Assembly: GCA_018524725.1 (NCBI GenBank)
Contig: JAEUWP010000138.1
Location: forward strand, 171,099-235,098
Direction: 5' to 3'
DNA length: 64,000 bases
Origin: Podaxis mareebaensis
Taxonomy: Eukaryota > Basidiomycota > Agaricomycetes > Agaricales > Agaricaceae
Part shown: piece after piece, positions 12,317-26,052 of the stretch
Position numbering within the stretch: the first letter of the stretch is position 1
Layout: the number at the start of each line of letters is the position of its first letter
The notes under the pieces: model-generated
What the model saw: only the letters and a program-made list of their open reading frames with translations
Databases searched by the model: none
What the model was told of the DNA's origin: nothing
Made by a program: the position numbers and the translations under genes

Positions 12317-15300
12317 ATGTCCCCTTACGACCATTCCAGAGTGCAACATTTCATTGGTAAACTTCCCTTGGGTTGTTATATCTATACCCGCCTTTCCTAA
12401 TACCTCTTTCTAGGCGGGAACTCCCTGGATAAAGCCCCGCCGAGTAGTGTCAAGAATTTCGTGCAATCGCATGGCGGCCACACTGTTATCACAAAGGTAC
12501 GCGTCTCTTGACCTCCTGTCCCCTTGTCCTGCCTTGGCTCATCTACCGTGATCGTGCAGGTCCTCATTGCTAACAATGGTCCGTCGGTGCCACTCCGCAC
12601 GTCCGCCCGCCATACTAATCATCGATTCAGGTATCGCTGCTGTTAAGGAAATCCGCTCCGTTCGACAGTGGAGTTACGAGACCTTTGGCAATGAACGCGA
12701 GATCGAATTCACTGTTATGGCCACTCCCGAAGATCTCAAAGTAAATGCGGAATACATTCGCATGGCCGATCGCTACATTGAGGTTCCCGGTGGAACCAAC
12801 AACAACAACTACGCAAATGTCGATCTCATTGTTGATGTCGCTGAACGTGCTGGTGTCCATGCTGTTTGGGCTGGCTGGGGTCATGCCTCTGAAAACCCAC
12901 GACTTCCTGAGTCCCTAGCTGCCAGCAAAAACAAGATTGTTTTCATCGGTCCCCCTGGAAGTGCTATGCGCAGCCTTGGCGACAAGATCTCCAGTACCAT
13001 CGTTGCGCAGAGTGCCGATGTCCCTACCATGCCCTGGTCAGGTAGCGGCATTACCGACACCGTCCTATCCGAGGATGGTTATGTGACTGTGCCTGACAAA
13101 GCATATGCTGATGCTTGTGTTACGACTGTCGAGGAAGGTTTGAGGCGCGCGGAGCAAATTGGGTGGCCAGTTATGATCAAGGCCAGTGAAGGTGGAGGAG
13201 GAAAAGGTATTAGGAAGGTGGACCGCCCTGATCAGTTCAAAAACGCTTTCCATGCGGTTGAGGGAGAGATCCCAGGTGGGTCGCCGGCCTCTGAAATGGG
13301 CTGCAGCTATCCTAACCCACGGCAGGTTCGCCTATTTTCATCATGAAGCTTGCTGGACAGGCCCGCCACTTGGAGGTCCAGCTCTTGGCTGATCAATATG
13401 GCGATGCTATCTCGCTGTTTGGCCGCGACTGTTCCGTCCAACGTCGTCATCAAAAGATTATCGAAGAGGCCCCTGTGACTATCGCCAAGGAGGACACCTT
13501 CGAGCAAATGGAACGTGCCGCTGTTCGCCTGTCTAAGCTTGTTGGTTACGTTAGTGCTGGTACTGTTGAATGTGCGTTGTCAAGTTGTTATCGCAGCATA
13601 TATGCACTCAATGACCTATCTTGTAGACCTTTACAGCCACGCTGATGATTACTTTTATTTCCTCGAACTCAACCCTCGTCTTCAAGTCGAACACCCTACA
13701 ACCGAAATAGTTACTGGTGTCAACCTGCCAGCGGCTCAGCTCCAAATTGCTATGGGTATCCCCCTTCATCGTATCCGCCACATTCGAACCCTCTATGGCA
13801 TGGCTCCTACAGGATCATCGGAAATTGATTTCGATATGGCCAAGCCCGAGTCCAACCAGCTTCAACGCAAACCCAAGCCCAAGGGTCACGTCGTTGCCGT
13901 CCGTATCACCGCTGAGAATCCAGACGCTGGTTTTAAACCTTCTTCCGGTTCTCTCCAAGAGCTGAACTTCCGCTCAAGTACCAATGTATGGGGCTACTTC
14001 TCCGTTGGCAGCGCGGGTGGTCTTCATGAGTTTGCTGATTCACAATTCGGCCATATCTTTGCGTATGGCGAGGATCGGAGCGAGTCCCGCAAGAATATGA
14101 TTGTCGCTTTGAAGGAGTTGAGCATTCGTGGTGATTTCCGTACCACGGTAGAATATCTTATCAAGCTTCTCGAGATGGAAGCCTTCAAGGACAACAAGTT
14201 CACCACTGGGTGGCTCGACTCCTTGATCAGCAACAAACTCACTGCTGAGCGCCCTGATACGACTCTCGCTATTGTCTGTGGCGCTGTTACCAAGGCCCAC
14301 ATGGCCTCTGAGGCATGCTGGTCCGAGTACAAACGCATTCTCGACAAAGGTCAAGTCCCCGCTCGTGACGTCTTGAAGACGGTCTTCGGCATCGATTTCA
14401 TCTACGAGAATGTCCGCTATTCTTTCACTTGCGCTCGTTCTTCTGTTACGACCTGGACCCTCTACCTCAATGGTGGTCGCACACTAGTTGGTGCCCGTCC
14501 CCTCGCCGACGGTGGTCTTTTGGTTCTTCTAGACGGTCGCAGCCACACCATCTACTGGCGTGAGGAGGTCGGCGCCCTTCGTTTGATGATTGACTCCAAA
14601 ACCTGCCTCATCGAGCAGGAGAACGATCCCACTCAGCTCAGGAGCCCCAGTCCTGGCAAACTCATTCGGTATTTTGTTGAAAGTGGCGATCATATCAATG
14701 CTGGTGAACAATATGCTGAAATCGAGGTGTGTGTCCTCGTTGAACCTAGTATTGGACACAAATGTCTAACTTTCAATCCAGGTCATGAAAATGTACATGC
14801 CTCTCGTTGCTTCCGAAGACGGTATCGTTCAGTTGATCAAGCAGCCTGGTGTCAGTCTCGAACCCGGTGACATCCTCGGCATCCTCACGCTCGATGATCC
14901 TGCTCGCGTCAAACATGCCAAACCCTTTGACGGACTCTTGCCTCCGCTCGGAACTCCTGGCGTCATTGGAAACAAGCCCCACCAACGTCTCAGCTACTGC
15001 CTTGGTATCTTGAACGACATCCTCGATGGGTTTGATAACCAGTCTATCATGGCTGCCACTTTCAAGGAACTGATTTCCGTCCTCCATAACCCCGAACTCC
15101 CTTACGCCGAAACCAATTCCGTCCTGTCTTCGCTTTCCGGCCGTATTTCACCCAAGTTAGAGGAAAGCATTCGATCTGCCATGGATGCTGCCAAGGCCAA
15201 GGGCGATGGCCATGAGTTTCCAGCTAGCCGCATAAAGAAGGTCCTTGAGCACCATGTCAGTGAGGAGGTTCCTGCGGCAGATAAATCACGAACGCGCTCT

Positions 15301-18300
15301 CAACTCGCCATCCTGTTCGAGATCGCGGAACGATACCTCGGTGGTGCTAAGGGTCACGAAGTAGAGATTCTAGCTAACCTTCTTGGCCGCTACGAGGCTA
15401 CGGAAAAGTTGTTTGGTGGAAGCATCGAGGCTCGAGTTCTCGCGCTCCGGGAACGGCACAAAGATGACTTGGACAAGGCCATCAGCCTGGTTCTCAGCCA
15501 CATCAAGGTCCAGAGCAAGGTTAAATTAGTCCTTACCATCCTTGACTACATCAAGACTAGCGGCATCAATGTCTCCAATCCCGAAAGCCGTCTCTACCAA
15601 GTCTTGCAAGACCTCGCTGCACTGGAAGCCAAGTATGTGCTTTTCCCTTTTTGTTCATTGACATGCACTCAATCTTTCCCTCTAGGTCCTCCACGCCCGT
15701 TTGCCTCAAGGCTCGCGAAGTTCTCATTCTGGGTCAGATGCCCTCCTACGAGGAGCGTCGTGTTCAAATGGAAGCCGTCCTCAAAAATTCGGTGTCAAAT
15801 AATTACTATGGTGAAGCTGGCCAGTCTGGCTCTAGATCACCCTCTGCTGAGGTCCTCAAAGAACTGAGTGACTCTCGCTATACTGTCTTTGATGTGCTCC
15901 CCACCTTCTTCAGCCATTCTGACCCCATGGTGTCTCTTGGTAGGTTTTCGTCCAGATTGCTATATTCCTTTGTCTCACAGACCTCTTAGCTGCATTTGAG
16001 GTTTATGTCCGTCGCGCATATAGGGCGTATACCCTCCTTTCCATTGATTACGAGGAGGGTGACACCTTGGATGATGGCGAAGTTCCGAACATTTTGACCT
16101 GGCGCTTCAACCTCGGCCAGTCCCACTCGCCTCCCTCAACTCCCCGTTTCGGATTCAGGTTCGTTGATACAGTCCCTCTGGATCATACTCCTTGGTTAAC
16201 ACTCGTTATAGTGAGAACCGCAGGCAGGGTTCCGTCAGCGATCTCACCTATATGATCAATCGTCACCAATCGCAACCTATCCGTACTGGTGCCATCGCCT
16301 CCTTCCCCAATCTGAAAGCACTTGCCAAAGGATTCACCAAGGTCGTTGCAACCCTTCCTGTCTTCGATGCTGAAGATTTCACCGAACGATACGGTTCAGA
16401 CGCCCAATGCCCCAATGTTGTCAACATCGCCCTCCGCATTTTCCGCGAGCAAGATGACCTGCCTGAGGAGGCCTGGAACGAGACGGTAGTCAAGTTTGTC
16501 AATGACCACGTTGATGTCCTCAAGCGCAAGGGTGTTCGTCGCGTCACTTTCTTCATCTGTCGCCCAAGCGTCTACCCTGTCTACTACACTATCCGTGAGC
16601 ACGACGGCGTCTGGGGTGAAGAGAAGGCCATCCGTAACATCGAACCTGCTCTTGCCTTCCAGCTGGAGTTGAGCCGTCTCTCCAACTACAATTTGAAACC
16701 TGTGTTTGTCGAGACCAAGCAAATCCACATCTATCATGCCGTTGCCCACGAGAACCAACTCGACAACAGGTTCTTCGTTCGTGCTCTTGTCCGCCCTGGT
16801 CGCCTTCGTGGTTCCATGAGCACAGCGGAATATCTTATTTCTGAAACGGATCGCCTTGTTACCGGTATCCTCGACGCTTTGGAGATTGTCAGTGCCCAAC
16901 ACCGTAACGCCGACTGCAACCACATCTTCATGAACTTCGTGTATAACCTTGCTGTGACATACGAGGATGTCTTGGCCGCCATCTCCGGTTTCATTGAGCG
17001 CCATGGCAAACGCCTTTGGCGCTTGCATGTGACAGGCTCTGAAATTCGCCTCGCCCTTGAAGATGATGAAGGCAATGTCACACCCATTCGTTGTATAATC
17101 GAGAACGTCTCCGGTTTCATTGTCAACTACCATGGTTACCAGGAGATCACCACTGATCGCGGTACCACTATCCTCAAGTCTATCGGCGAGAAGGGTCCCC
17201 TCCACCTTCAGCCTGTCCACCAGCCTTACCCCACCAAAGAGTCCCTGCAACCCAAACGGTATCAGGCCCACCTCATTGGTACCACCTATGTCTACGACTT
17301 CCCCGACCTCTTTTCTAAGGCCCTCCAAAATGTCTGGCAAAAGGCCCGCGCCGCCGACCCCAGTCTTATCCTCCCCAAGACCTACTTGCAATCCAAGGAA
17401 CTTGTTACGGACGAGCATGACCAACTTGTTGAGGTTGACAGGGCTCCAGGTAACAATGCCTTCGGTATGGTTGGTTGGGTTTTCACCCTTTATACCCCCG
17501 AATACCCCCACGGACGTCGCGTCGTCGTTGTTGCCAACGACATCACCTTCAAAATTGGCTCCTTCGGTCCTGTTGAAGACCAATTCTTCTATCTCGTCAC
17601 CCAATATGCCCGCAAGCATGGTTTGCCGCGTATCTACCTATCCGCCAATTCCGGTGCTCGTATCGGCATCGCCGAGGAACTTCTCCCATTGTTCTCCGCT
17701 GCTTGGAACGATAATGATCACCCTGAAAAGGGAGTTAACTACCTCTATCTAACCCCAGAGAACCTCATCAAGATCGAGGAGAAGGGCAAGGATATTGTCC
17801 GGGTTGAAGAGATCCAGGACCAAGGCGAGCGCCGCTTTAGGATTACCGATATTATTGGCCTCCAAGATGGGCTCGGTGTCGAGTCGCTCAGGGGATCCGG
17901 TCTCATCGCTGGTGAAACTTCTCGCGCCTATGACGATATCTTCACCATTACCCTCGTCACAGCTCGCTCTGTTGGTATCGGTGCCTACCTCGTCCGTCTA
18001 GGAGAACGCGCTGTTCAGGTTGAGGGTCAGCCCATAATCCTTACGGGTGCTGGTGCTCTCAACAAAGTGCTCGGTCGTGAGGTCTATACCTCAAACTTGC
18101 AGCTTGGTGGCACCCAGATCATGTTCAAAAACGGCGTCTCCCACCTCACTGCTGGTAGTGATCTCCAAGGCGCCACCCAAATCCTTGAATGGCTCTCCTA
18201 CGTTCCCGAATTCAAGAACGCCCCCCTCCCCATCCTCGAGACAGCAGACACCTGGGATCGTGACATTGACTACGTCCCTCCCAAGACGACCTATGATCCT

Positions 18301-19617
18301 AGGTGGTTTATTGAGGGCAAGAATGATGAGGCAACCGGAAGTTGGCAGAGCGGTTTCTTCGACAAGGGCTCATTCCAAGAGACACTGAGTGGATGGGCTC
18401 AGACCGTAGTCGTTGGTCGTGCTCGCCTTGGCGGTATCCCCACTGGCGTTATTGCCGTCGAAACTCGCACTATTGAACGCATTGTTCCCGCAGACCCAGC
18501 TAACCCAGCGTCATTCGAACAACGCATTATGGAAGCTGGTCAAGTCTGGTACCCCAACTCCGCCTACAAGACCGCCCAAGCCATCTTCGACTTCAACCGT
18601 GAAGGCCTCCCCCTTATCATTTTTGCTAACTGGCGCGGATTCTCCGGTGGTCAGCAAGACATGTATGATGAGGTACTCAAACAAGGTTCGAAGATAGTTG
18701 ATGGCTTGTCGAGCTACAAACAGCCCGTCTTCGTCTACATTCTCCCTAATGGCGAACTTCGTGGTGGAGCCTGGGTTGTCCTCGATCCTTCTATCAATCC
18801 CGAGCAGATGGAGATGTATGCTGATGCCGACGCCCGCGCTGGTGTTCTTGAACCCGAGGGTGTCATAGAGATCAAGTTACGCCGGGAAAAGATTCTCAAG
18901 TTGATGGAGCGTTTGGACGCCGAATATGCTACGCTGGTCCGCGAAAGTAAGGATGCTTTCAAGACTGACGAGGAGCGTGCCGCCGCTACTGCTGCCTTGG
19001 CTAAACGCGAGCAGACCCTACAACCCACCTACAAGCAGATTGCTCTCCTATATGCCGACTTGCATGAGTAAGGAATACGTTCATCCGCACCTTCCATATT
19101 TACTAACAAGGATACTAGTCGCACCGGCCGTATGGAAGCTAAAGGTTGCGCGAAGCCTGCAGAATGGAAGACAGCTCGTCGGTTCTTCTACTGGGCCACT
19201 CGTGCTCGTGTCGCTCGTTCTACAGCCCTTAAGACCCTCGCCGAAGCCAGCCCCGACACCACCTACGAGTACCGTTCCCGCTTGCTGAACAACCTCACTG
19301 GAATTCAACCCCCCACCGACTACCAGGAAGAAGCTGAGGCCATCGAGAAACTCGATCTCACTGCAACGATTGCCCAGCTGAAAGCTGACTATCTAGCCCG
19401 TCGCCTGGTGGAGTTGACCAAGGAAGATCGCAAGGCAGCTCTTGATGGTTTCCTCCGTTTCGCAGATGGTCTGTCTGATGATGAACGCGCTGCTGTTATC
19501 GGTGTTCTCCAGAGCGCACCGCGGTCACCAGGTTTGTCATGATCACTCTCAGGGCCAACATGCCTGCTAACCCTCTCCAAATTAGCTCCTCCTTCGTATG
19601 CCAATGCCTCTGCATGA
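12317..19617 (+). CDS. ACC1: Acetyl-CoA carboxylase (cytosolic, multidomain)
   Basis: Catalyses ATP-dependent carboxylation of acetyl-CoA to malonyl-CoA, the committed step of fatty acid synthesis. There are twelve exons: 12317-12356, 12414-12496, 12560-12578, 12631-13275, 13326-13571, 13627-14726, 14782-15632, 15686-15939, 15990-16158, 16212-19067, 19119-19531, 19586-19617. All frames agree and the product is 2,235 aa, against 2,233 in yeast. Domains: biotin carboxylase ([15 protein letters not shown], the ATP-grasp loop [21 protein letters not shown]), then biotinyl domain with VMKM and biotin Lys about 714 (14788). The central regulatory region contains RRQGSVSDL (Ser about 1143), in the place of the Snf1 site of yeast (Ser1157). 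The carboxyltransferase lies in the 2.9-kb exon ([33 protein letters not shown]). Exon 3 is 19 nt. No damage seen. Confidence 0.97.
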
Positions 19618-20158
19618 AAATCCCTCGTGTACCCTGCAACATAGTATCTGTACTCCTAGTAACATAGTCTGACGCTTCTCTGCATTGCACTCATAGCTTT
19701 TAATTTGTTAAACACCTTGGCACTGTTTTCTTTAGTAATCCTTACGATAGATTGATAGAGGTTGAAATCTTTGCTACGTACACGGCTGCAATATCACGAT
19801 ACCATTTCTCACTAGAGACGGACCAAGATGAATGAGCTCCATGGAGGGTGCCATATGTTTTAAACACATGATAACTGAATTGCAGATCCAATACAATTCT
19901 CACGCATTCAAAATCCATAGTACCCTCAGCGAGACTTTTTTATTCGGGTTCGCCTCGTGTGTCTTGGCTTGGATGCTTGTTTGCGATTGTCTTCATGCCA
20001 TCATCGAGAAGCCATCAAGCCTGTGAGGTCAGACAAGAGATTAAATAAGATGTGATCTAATCTCTAGTTGATGCGTCACTGGTCATCCCTCTCACCCCCG
20101 AACCCCCCCATACATTGCCTTCCTTTGACCCTCTAGGCCCAACATAAGCTAGAGGACA
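19618..20158. other. Intergenic region between ACC1 and QNS1
   Basis: No gene seen. It holds the ACC1 3' end and the NAD synthetase promoter. Short open frames here lack any family motif. Confidence 0.5.
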
Positions 20159-23100
20159 ATGGGACACCTCATCACATTAGCAACGTGAGCGCATCTTTCT
20201 CGACTGCCCGTTCCTGCAACTAATGAACACTACACCGGTCAGATGGTGCGCCATGAGGCTTAGAGGTTGCAAAAGACGCTGATAACTACATATTCCTAGC
20301 TCCCTAAACCAATGGGCGTTAGATTTCCAGGCATGTCTACCTTTATAACGTATTGCGATGATACCTCTTACGGTCTTCAGGGAAACTACGAACGGATCTT
20401 GGCTAGTATAGTTATCGCAAAGAGCCGCGGTGCCAGGCTAAGAGTCGGACCAGAGCTAGAGGTTCCGTACGTCCTCTCTCCGTGCCCCCATCGACGTAAC
20501 GCTGACTCCATATAGAGGATATGGTTGTCTGGATCACTTCCTTGAGGGTTCGTTGAGTGCTTTTGGGATTGGGAGTTCCATTAGCTGATGACCCCATAGG
20601 AGACACAGTTCTCCATTCCTGGGAAGTACTCGCAAAACTATTGTCGTCCGAGGAGACTATGGGGATTGTATGCGATATCGGAATGTGGGTTGTTGAACAC
20701 TTCCTCCTGCTAGTTTGGCCTCATGGGATTCTTAGGCCCATTGTACACAAGAACGTGATCTACAACTGCCGTGTTATTATCCATGATCGCAAGATTCTCC
20801 TCATCCGACCCAAGATGTGGCTCGCAAACGATGGAAACTACCGAGAGTTAAGGTACTTTACACCTTGGGCTAAGCAACGTCAATGGGAGGACCATTATCT
20901 ACCGAGGATTATTCAAGCGGTCACTAAACAGGTACGCATAAGTAAAATCATGTCAATCCACCCAGTTTGATTGTCCCACAGGTCAAAGTTCCCTTCGGCG
21001 ATGCTGTCATTAGCACTGCTGATACCTGTATTGGAGTTGAATTGTGCGAAGAACTGTTTACGCCGGCCAGGTGAGCGCTCAGAGATGACAAGTACAATCG
21101 ACTCCGCTTAAATCATACTGTTAGTCCTCATATTCTTATGGGCCTCGACGGCGTTGAGATATTCACCAATTCAAGTGGAAGCCATCACGAACTTCGTAAG
21201 TTATATACAAGAGTAGAGTTAATTAAGGAGGCCACACTCAAGGTTTGGACAATCTCTCTTCCTTCCACCCGCCTCTAATTCCGCACGAACAGCTTGGTGG
21301 TGTTTACCTGTATGCAAATCAGCAAGGCTGCGACGGAGATCGCCTGTACTACGACGGATGCGCGATGATTGCCATCAATGGTCGCATTATTGCACAGGGA
21401 TCTCAGTTTTCCTTGACTGACGTCGAGGTCGTAACTGCAACGATCGACATCGAGGACGTCCGAGCGCACAGGGCAAAGTCGAGTCGGAGCATGCAGGCAG
21501 CCAGTGCTGAGCGGTATCACAGGATAGAGGTTCCATTTGCTTTGAGTAGCGGCAAGTTTGAGGTGCCCGATGATGATGTAGTGGCTTTTACCGGCAGCAA
21601 GGAGTCTGTCGTGCGCTATCATCGACCCGAGGAGGAAATTGCGTAAGCGGCCTTCTACCTTTGTTCTCGATATTTTGACACATAACATAAGGCTGGGGCC
21701 CGCCTGTTGGCTATGGGACTATCTGAGACGCTCCCGGACCCAGGGATACTTCCTTCCGTTGAGTGGTGGCATCGATAGCTGTGCAACGGCGGTCATCGTC
21801 CATTCCATGTGCCGTCTTGTTGCAGAGGCGGCAAACCGGGGAGGTATGTCCACTGGTGCTTTCTCAATCCCTGGAGCCACCCAGTCTAATGCACTGGTAT
21901 AGACAAACAGGTTATTGCTGACGCCAGGAGGATGACCGGAGAACCGGAAGACTCATCTTATATCCCGTCCGATCCTCGAGAATTCGCTAATCGCATTTTC
22001 TGTACTGCATACATGGGAACGGAAAACTCGAGTGCTGAAACCCGCCAACGAGCTAAGGATCTGGCAGAGGCGATTGGAAGGTAAGGAGCCCTCCTCTTGC
22101 TCCCTTCAGCGATGTCATCCCAATGCCTCGTGGCAATGCATTAGCTACCACATTGACTTGAACATGGACACTATTGTTACAGCGGTTCGCAACCTGTTCG
22201 CTGTAGTGACCGGGCGCCGCCCACAATTCCGTCTCCAGGGAGGTAGCAACGCAGAGAACCTAGCTCTCCAGAACATTCAAGCTCGTCTGCGAATGGTGCT
22301 TTCATATTTGTTCGCGCAGCTATTACCTTGGGTACGAGGAAAGAGTGGCGGGCTTCTGGTTCTCGGAAGTGCGAATGTTGATGAAAGGTAAGCGTTCAAT
22401 GAAGTTCTGGAGACAGATTATTTAACGGGGCCAGCCTGCGCGGTTATCTGACAAAATATGACTGCTCGTCGGGTAGGATTTCTCATTTGAGAGTCAGAGA
22501 GACCATACGAGGAGATTTTTCTTCACAGCGGACATCAACCCCATAGGTGGCATCAGCAAGACGGACCTGAAGAAGTTCATTGCCTGGGCAGTAGACTCGT
22601 TCAACTTGCCGATCTTGACGAGGTAAGCCATCTCCCGCCTTAGTTGGAGGGTCCCTTCTGACTTGAAACAGTTTCCTCAACGCTGTACCAACTGCTGAGC
22701 TGGAGCCTATAACCGAAACTTACGTGCAAAGCGACGAGGTAGGTCCGGTCTGGTCCGATTCGCCACCTTTCTAAGCGTTCCCCGTCCAGGCTGACATGGG
22801 CATGACATATGACGAACTCTCTGTGTTCGGTCGTCTGCGCAAAATAGAGAAATGTGGTCCATACAGCATGTTCACGAAACTCGTCCACGAGTGGGGTCCG
22901 TTCCTATCGCCTGTCCAGGTGTGTCATCAATGCAGCTCATGTTTGTGTTCTGTTGATCGTTCAACGGTGCAACGGGCCAGATTGCGGAAAAAGTCAAGCT
23001 GTTCTTTTTTGAGCACGCAAGGAATAGGCATAAGATGACTACTTTGACACCAGCCTATCATGCGGTTCGTGCCACCTCAAATTGCACTTTGATCGTGTTG

Positions 23101-23330
23101 TTGACTAGGTTTGTTCCACAGGAGTCATACAGTCCTGATGACAACCGTAAGTGATTTGCTACTTACCTGAAAAGTGGAGACACTGATCGCGTACCAACTG
23201 TCTAGGATTCGATTTGCGCCCTTTCTTATATCCCTCTCGTTTCCCGTGGCAGTTCAAGAAGATTGACGAGGTCGCAGGCGCATTGCCGGATAGATCCCAG
23301 GCAAGCATAGATAAAGCGAAGACAGAATAG
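20159..23330 (+). CDS. QNS1: Glutamine-dependent NAD(+) synthetase
   Basis: Final step of NAD synthesis: amidation of nicotinic acid adenine dinucleotide using glutamine-derived ammonia. I placed nineteen exons between 20159 and 23330, with all phases consistent, giving 715 aa (yeast 714). The N-terminal nitrilase-type glutaminase has the Glu-Lys-Cys triad in context: [25 protein letters not shown] and [11 protein letters not shown]. The C-terminal synthetase has the PP-loop LSGGIDSCA (about 21,756), [50 protein letters not shown] and the terminal [17 protein letters not shown]. Intron 2 (20331-20380) uses a GC donor (CAG/GCATGT). Exons as short as 25-38 nt occur. Translation starts [18 protein letters not shown], the family N-terminus. 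The 3' end faces SEC6, 162 bp away. Confidence 0.96.
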
Positions 23331-23492
23331 AAAGACAAGTAGAGAGAAAGTGAATTAAACGTAAATGTGGTTGATCATCAGTGAAAATGAAGTGTGAATT
23401 TATCCCTATGGCACAATTCCATGTGTACAAATACATACAACAACAAACGTGAATTGCGATGTGTGTATGATGCTGTGGCACCGTGGTGCGGG

Positions 23493-25918
23493 CTACGTCC
23501 GCAAGAAACGGGAAAACGCGTTCTGTACTGCAACCTTCTTCATAATCGTCGGTTCAGAGGCTGACAGGGGAGAAAAGGGAAAGGGGTTAGGGTTGGTACC
23601 GGTCTGGAATGGCAGGTTAAGGATGTCACTTACGGTCCTGTATGTTCTCATCTTTTACCTTTCTCTTTATACTGTCCATTACCTCCCTCACGGCAGCGCG
23701 GTCAAAGTCTCCACGCGCCTTCATCAAGCCCTCGATGAACGCGAGATTTGGTCCATGCACCTTTGCGAATGACCAATACGACAAAAACACGATATCCTTG
23801 CTCGCTTCCAACAGCGCGAGGATCATCTCCAACACTTCGAGACTCTGGTCAATTTCCTTCACGGGCTTAAGCGTCATGAAGAACGTGCGTATTTCAGAAA
23901 GGTCTTCTCGGACGCGCTCAGCAGCCGCAGGCATCTTGAGTTTGGGGGAGTTGGCGAGGGCATTGAGGTAAGTGATGAGGAGAGCGTCGAGAAGGTCTTC
24001 GACGAGGAGTTCGAGGAGTGAAGGATTCAGGTATGTTTGATAGTCTCCCATGTAGTCTCTCATAGTCTCCACGATTTGCTGGATCGTTCCATCATACCAG
24101 GGCTGTTGGAAGAGGGACTTTGTGGCGGGTTTGAGGTCGTTGAAGATGATGTCTATCAAGGTCTGTGTGCACTTCTTCGCGACGTCGAGGTAGCCGTCGA
24201 TAGCGTCATTAAGACGTTCGTTGATTGGCACACGATACTTTTCAGAGACAAGCGGTTCGAGGCGGGCCAGGAGAGCTTCTGCGTAGTCGGCAGATTTGAT
24301 TTGGTCGTTAGCAAGGGCGATGCAGTATTCCACCAAGCCACCAGCAACTTCGTCTGGTTTCTCGGTTTGTTTCTTGAATTCTGCTTCGATGACTTTGACC
24401 CATTTGTCTTGGATGCTCCGCATCACTCGGTTTGTCTCACCGACGACACGTGCGAGGATAGCACCTTGACCACTCTCGGTCGCGAGGTCAATTTGCTGGT
24501 TGACCATTTGGAAAAGGATGACGGCGCCTTGGGTTTCGTAAAGACCGTCACTATCGACTTCGGGTGGGTTTTCACGTTTGGTAAACTCTGCGATCTCGGA
24601 TTTGATTAGGTTGTTGGACCATTCGTCAAGCTTTTGGATGATGAGTTGGACGTAATCCTCGATGAGGCTTTGTTCCTTGCCATCCAAGAGAGGTGGTTCG
24701 AGGAGTTCCGGTGGTACTTTGAGGTCTTTCATGTTCTCCTTATACTCCTTTAGCCAGTCGAAGAGGGTAAGTAGCACGCTAGCGTCGGTCTTGGCATTGG
24801 CAAGGCGCTCCACAATGTTGTTGAGCGCCTTGTGGTATTCGCGTATGTAATGGGAGTAGATGTTGTAATCGGGAGGGAAACACGGGGCAACGTCCTTTTC
24901 GATACGGATGAGGTCCTGATACATCCAGGTGAGATTGGATAGGAAGCCGACAGGATTTTGTTCGTCGCGCTGATAGGCTTCCTCGAATTTGGCCTGGATT
25001 GATTCGGCGATGGCTTTGACGATTTTGGAACGATAGTGTTTGAGGACTCGTGCGTTGGCTTGCAGGGACTTGAACTTGAGTGCTGCGTCTAGTTTTGCAG
25101 CTTTCTTGACGAAGCGCAGTGCGACTGCCTGTTGTGAGGTGTAAGCCCAAGTGCGGACAGTAACCAAGAGTATGCATACCTTTTCATCTTCCCGCCCCTC
25201 GACCTCAGCGATTTTGATGAGCTTGACAACAACATCCGGATGCCCTGCTCGCACCAAGTTCAAGACATTGCGAGCGAGTTCAAGGATGTATTCATCAAAG
25301 GCAGCGATGACATTATTGAGTCGTTCAAACCACCTGGCAAGGGTCTGTTGTGAACTTTGCTTTGCCTTTTTGGCCTGGTGCATGGTCTGATTGCGGAAGT
25401 TTTCGAGCTGTTTGAGTTGATAGTGGATAATGAGAAGGTTGGGAGCAGGGCCGAGGATGTCCTTGCTGTCCGAGGCGAGCATACGCTCGATATCGTCTAG
25501 CTTGGTAGCCATGTCGAGGAGGTTGTTGACCATCTCCTCGGTTGACTCGAAATTGCGGTGCACCATAGACACCTATGCTTCCAGCCATAAATTAACGAGT
25601 GGACATTGCGGAAGTAAATATACACACCCGGCTAATCTGGTCGAATGTAGGGACTTTGGTGTGGGGGTCATCGCAAGCCTTCTCGATGGCAAGCATTTCG
25701 TCCTTTATGACCTGGACGTTATCCCGAGTGCCCAGCAGCTTGCGCAGACCCTCGCGAGTGGTCTGGAGTTGTTCCCTGACGCCATTCTTTAGGCGAGCAT
25801 CGATGGAGGCCTTCTCCTTCTCGAGCTTCTTCCTGAATGCGGATATCTTGACAAGGTCGTCAGGAGACTGGAGGTACTCGCCAATAGCCTGTGCTGGGGA
25901 TATGGGAGCAGCAGACAT
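23493..25918 (-). CDS. SEC6: Exocyst complex component Sec6
   Basis: Subunit of the octameric exocyst that tethers secretory vesicles at sites of polarised growth. Exons are 25918-25628, 25572-25180, 25128-23634 and 23560-23493, giving 748 aa, similar to animal Sec6. Family blocks include QTLARWFERLNNVIAAFDEY, LVRAGHPDVVVKLIKIAEVEGREDEK, KALNNIVERLA, and near the C-terminus ELLVEDLLDALLITYLNAL followed by LKMPAAAERVREDL. The long third exon could be read to a TGA at 23626, but the donor GTAAGT at 23633 and an acceptor at 23561 give a last exon ending in a natural-looking NAFSRFLRT tail, so I prefer the spliced end. It is divergent from COQ6, 134 bp apart. Confidence 0.93.
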
Positions 25919-26052
25919 GGGGGTGTCTGTGTTTGTGGATGGGAGTGGTTGTTGTGGTTATGGGAGAGGACTGGTGGGTGATGTGGGAGGACATAATTGT
26001 TGAGAGAGAGAAACACTGGCACTGGTTACTCAAAACAACTTGCCTCTTCCCA

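Noticed and set aside
16396..17619. 407-codon minus-strand open frame inside ACC1
   Set aside because: It mirrors the highly biased ACC1 codons on the other strand; composition is Val/Gly/Asp-rich with no domain, and ACC1 is unambiguous.
24037..24609. 190-codon plus-strand open frame inside SEC6
   Set aside because: Antisense shadow of a long conserved exon, without family motifs.
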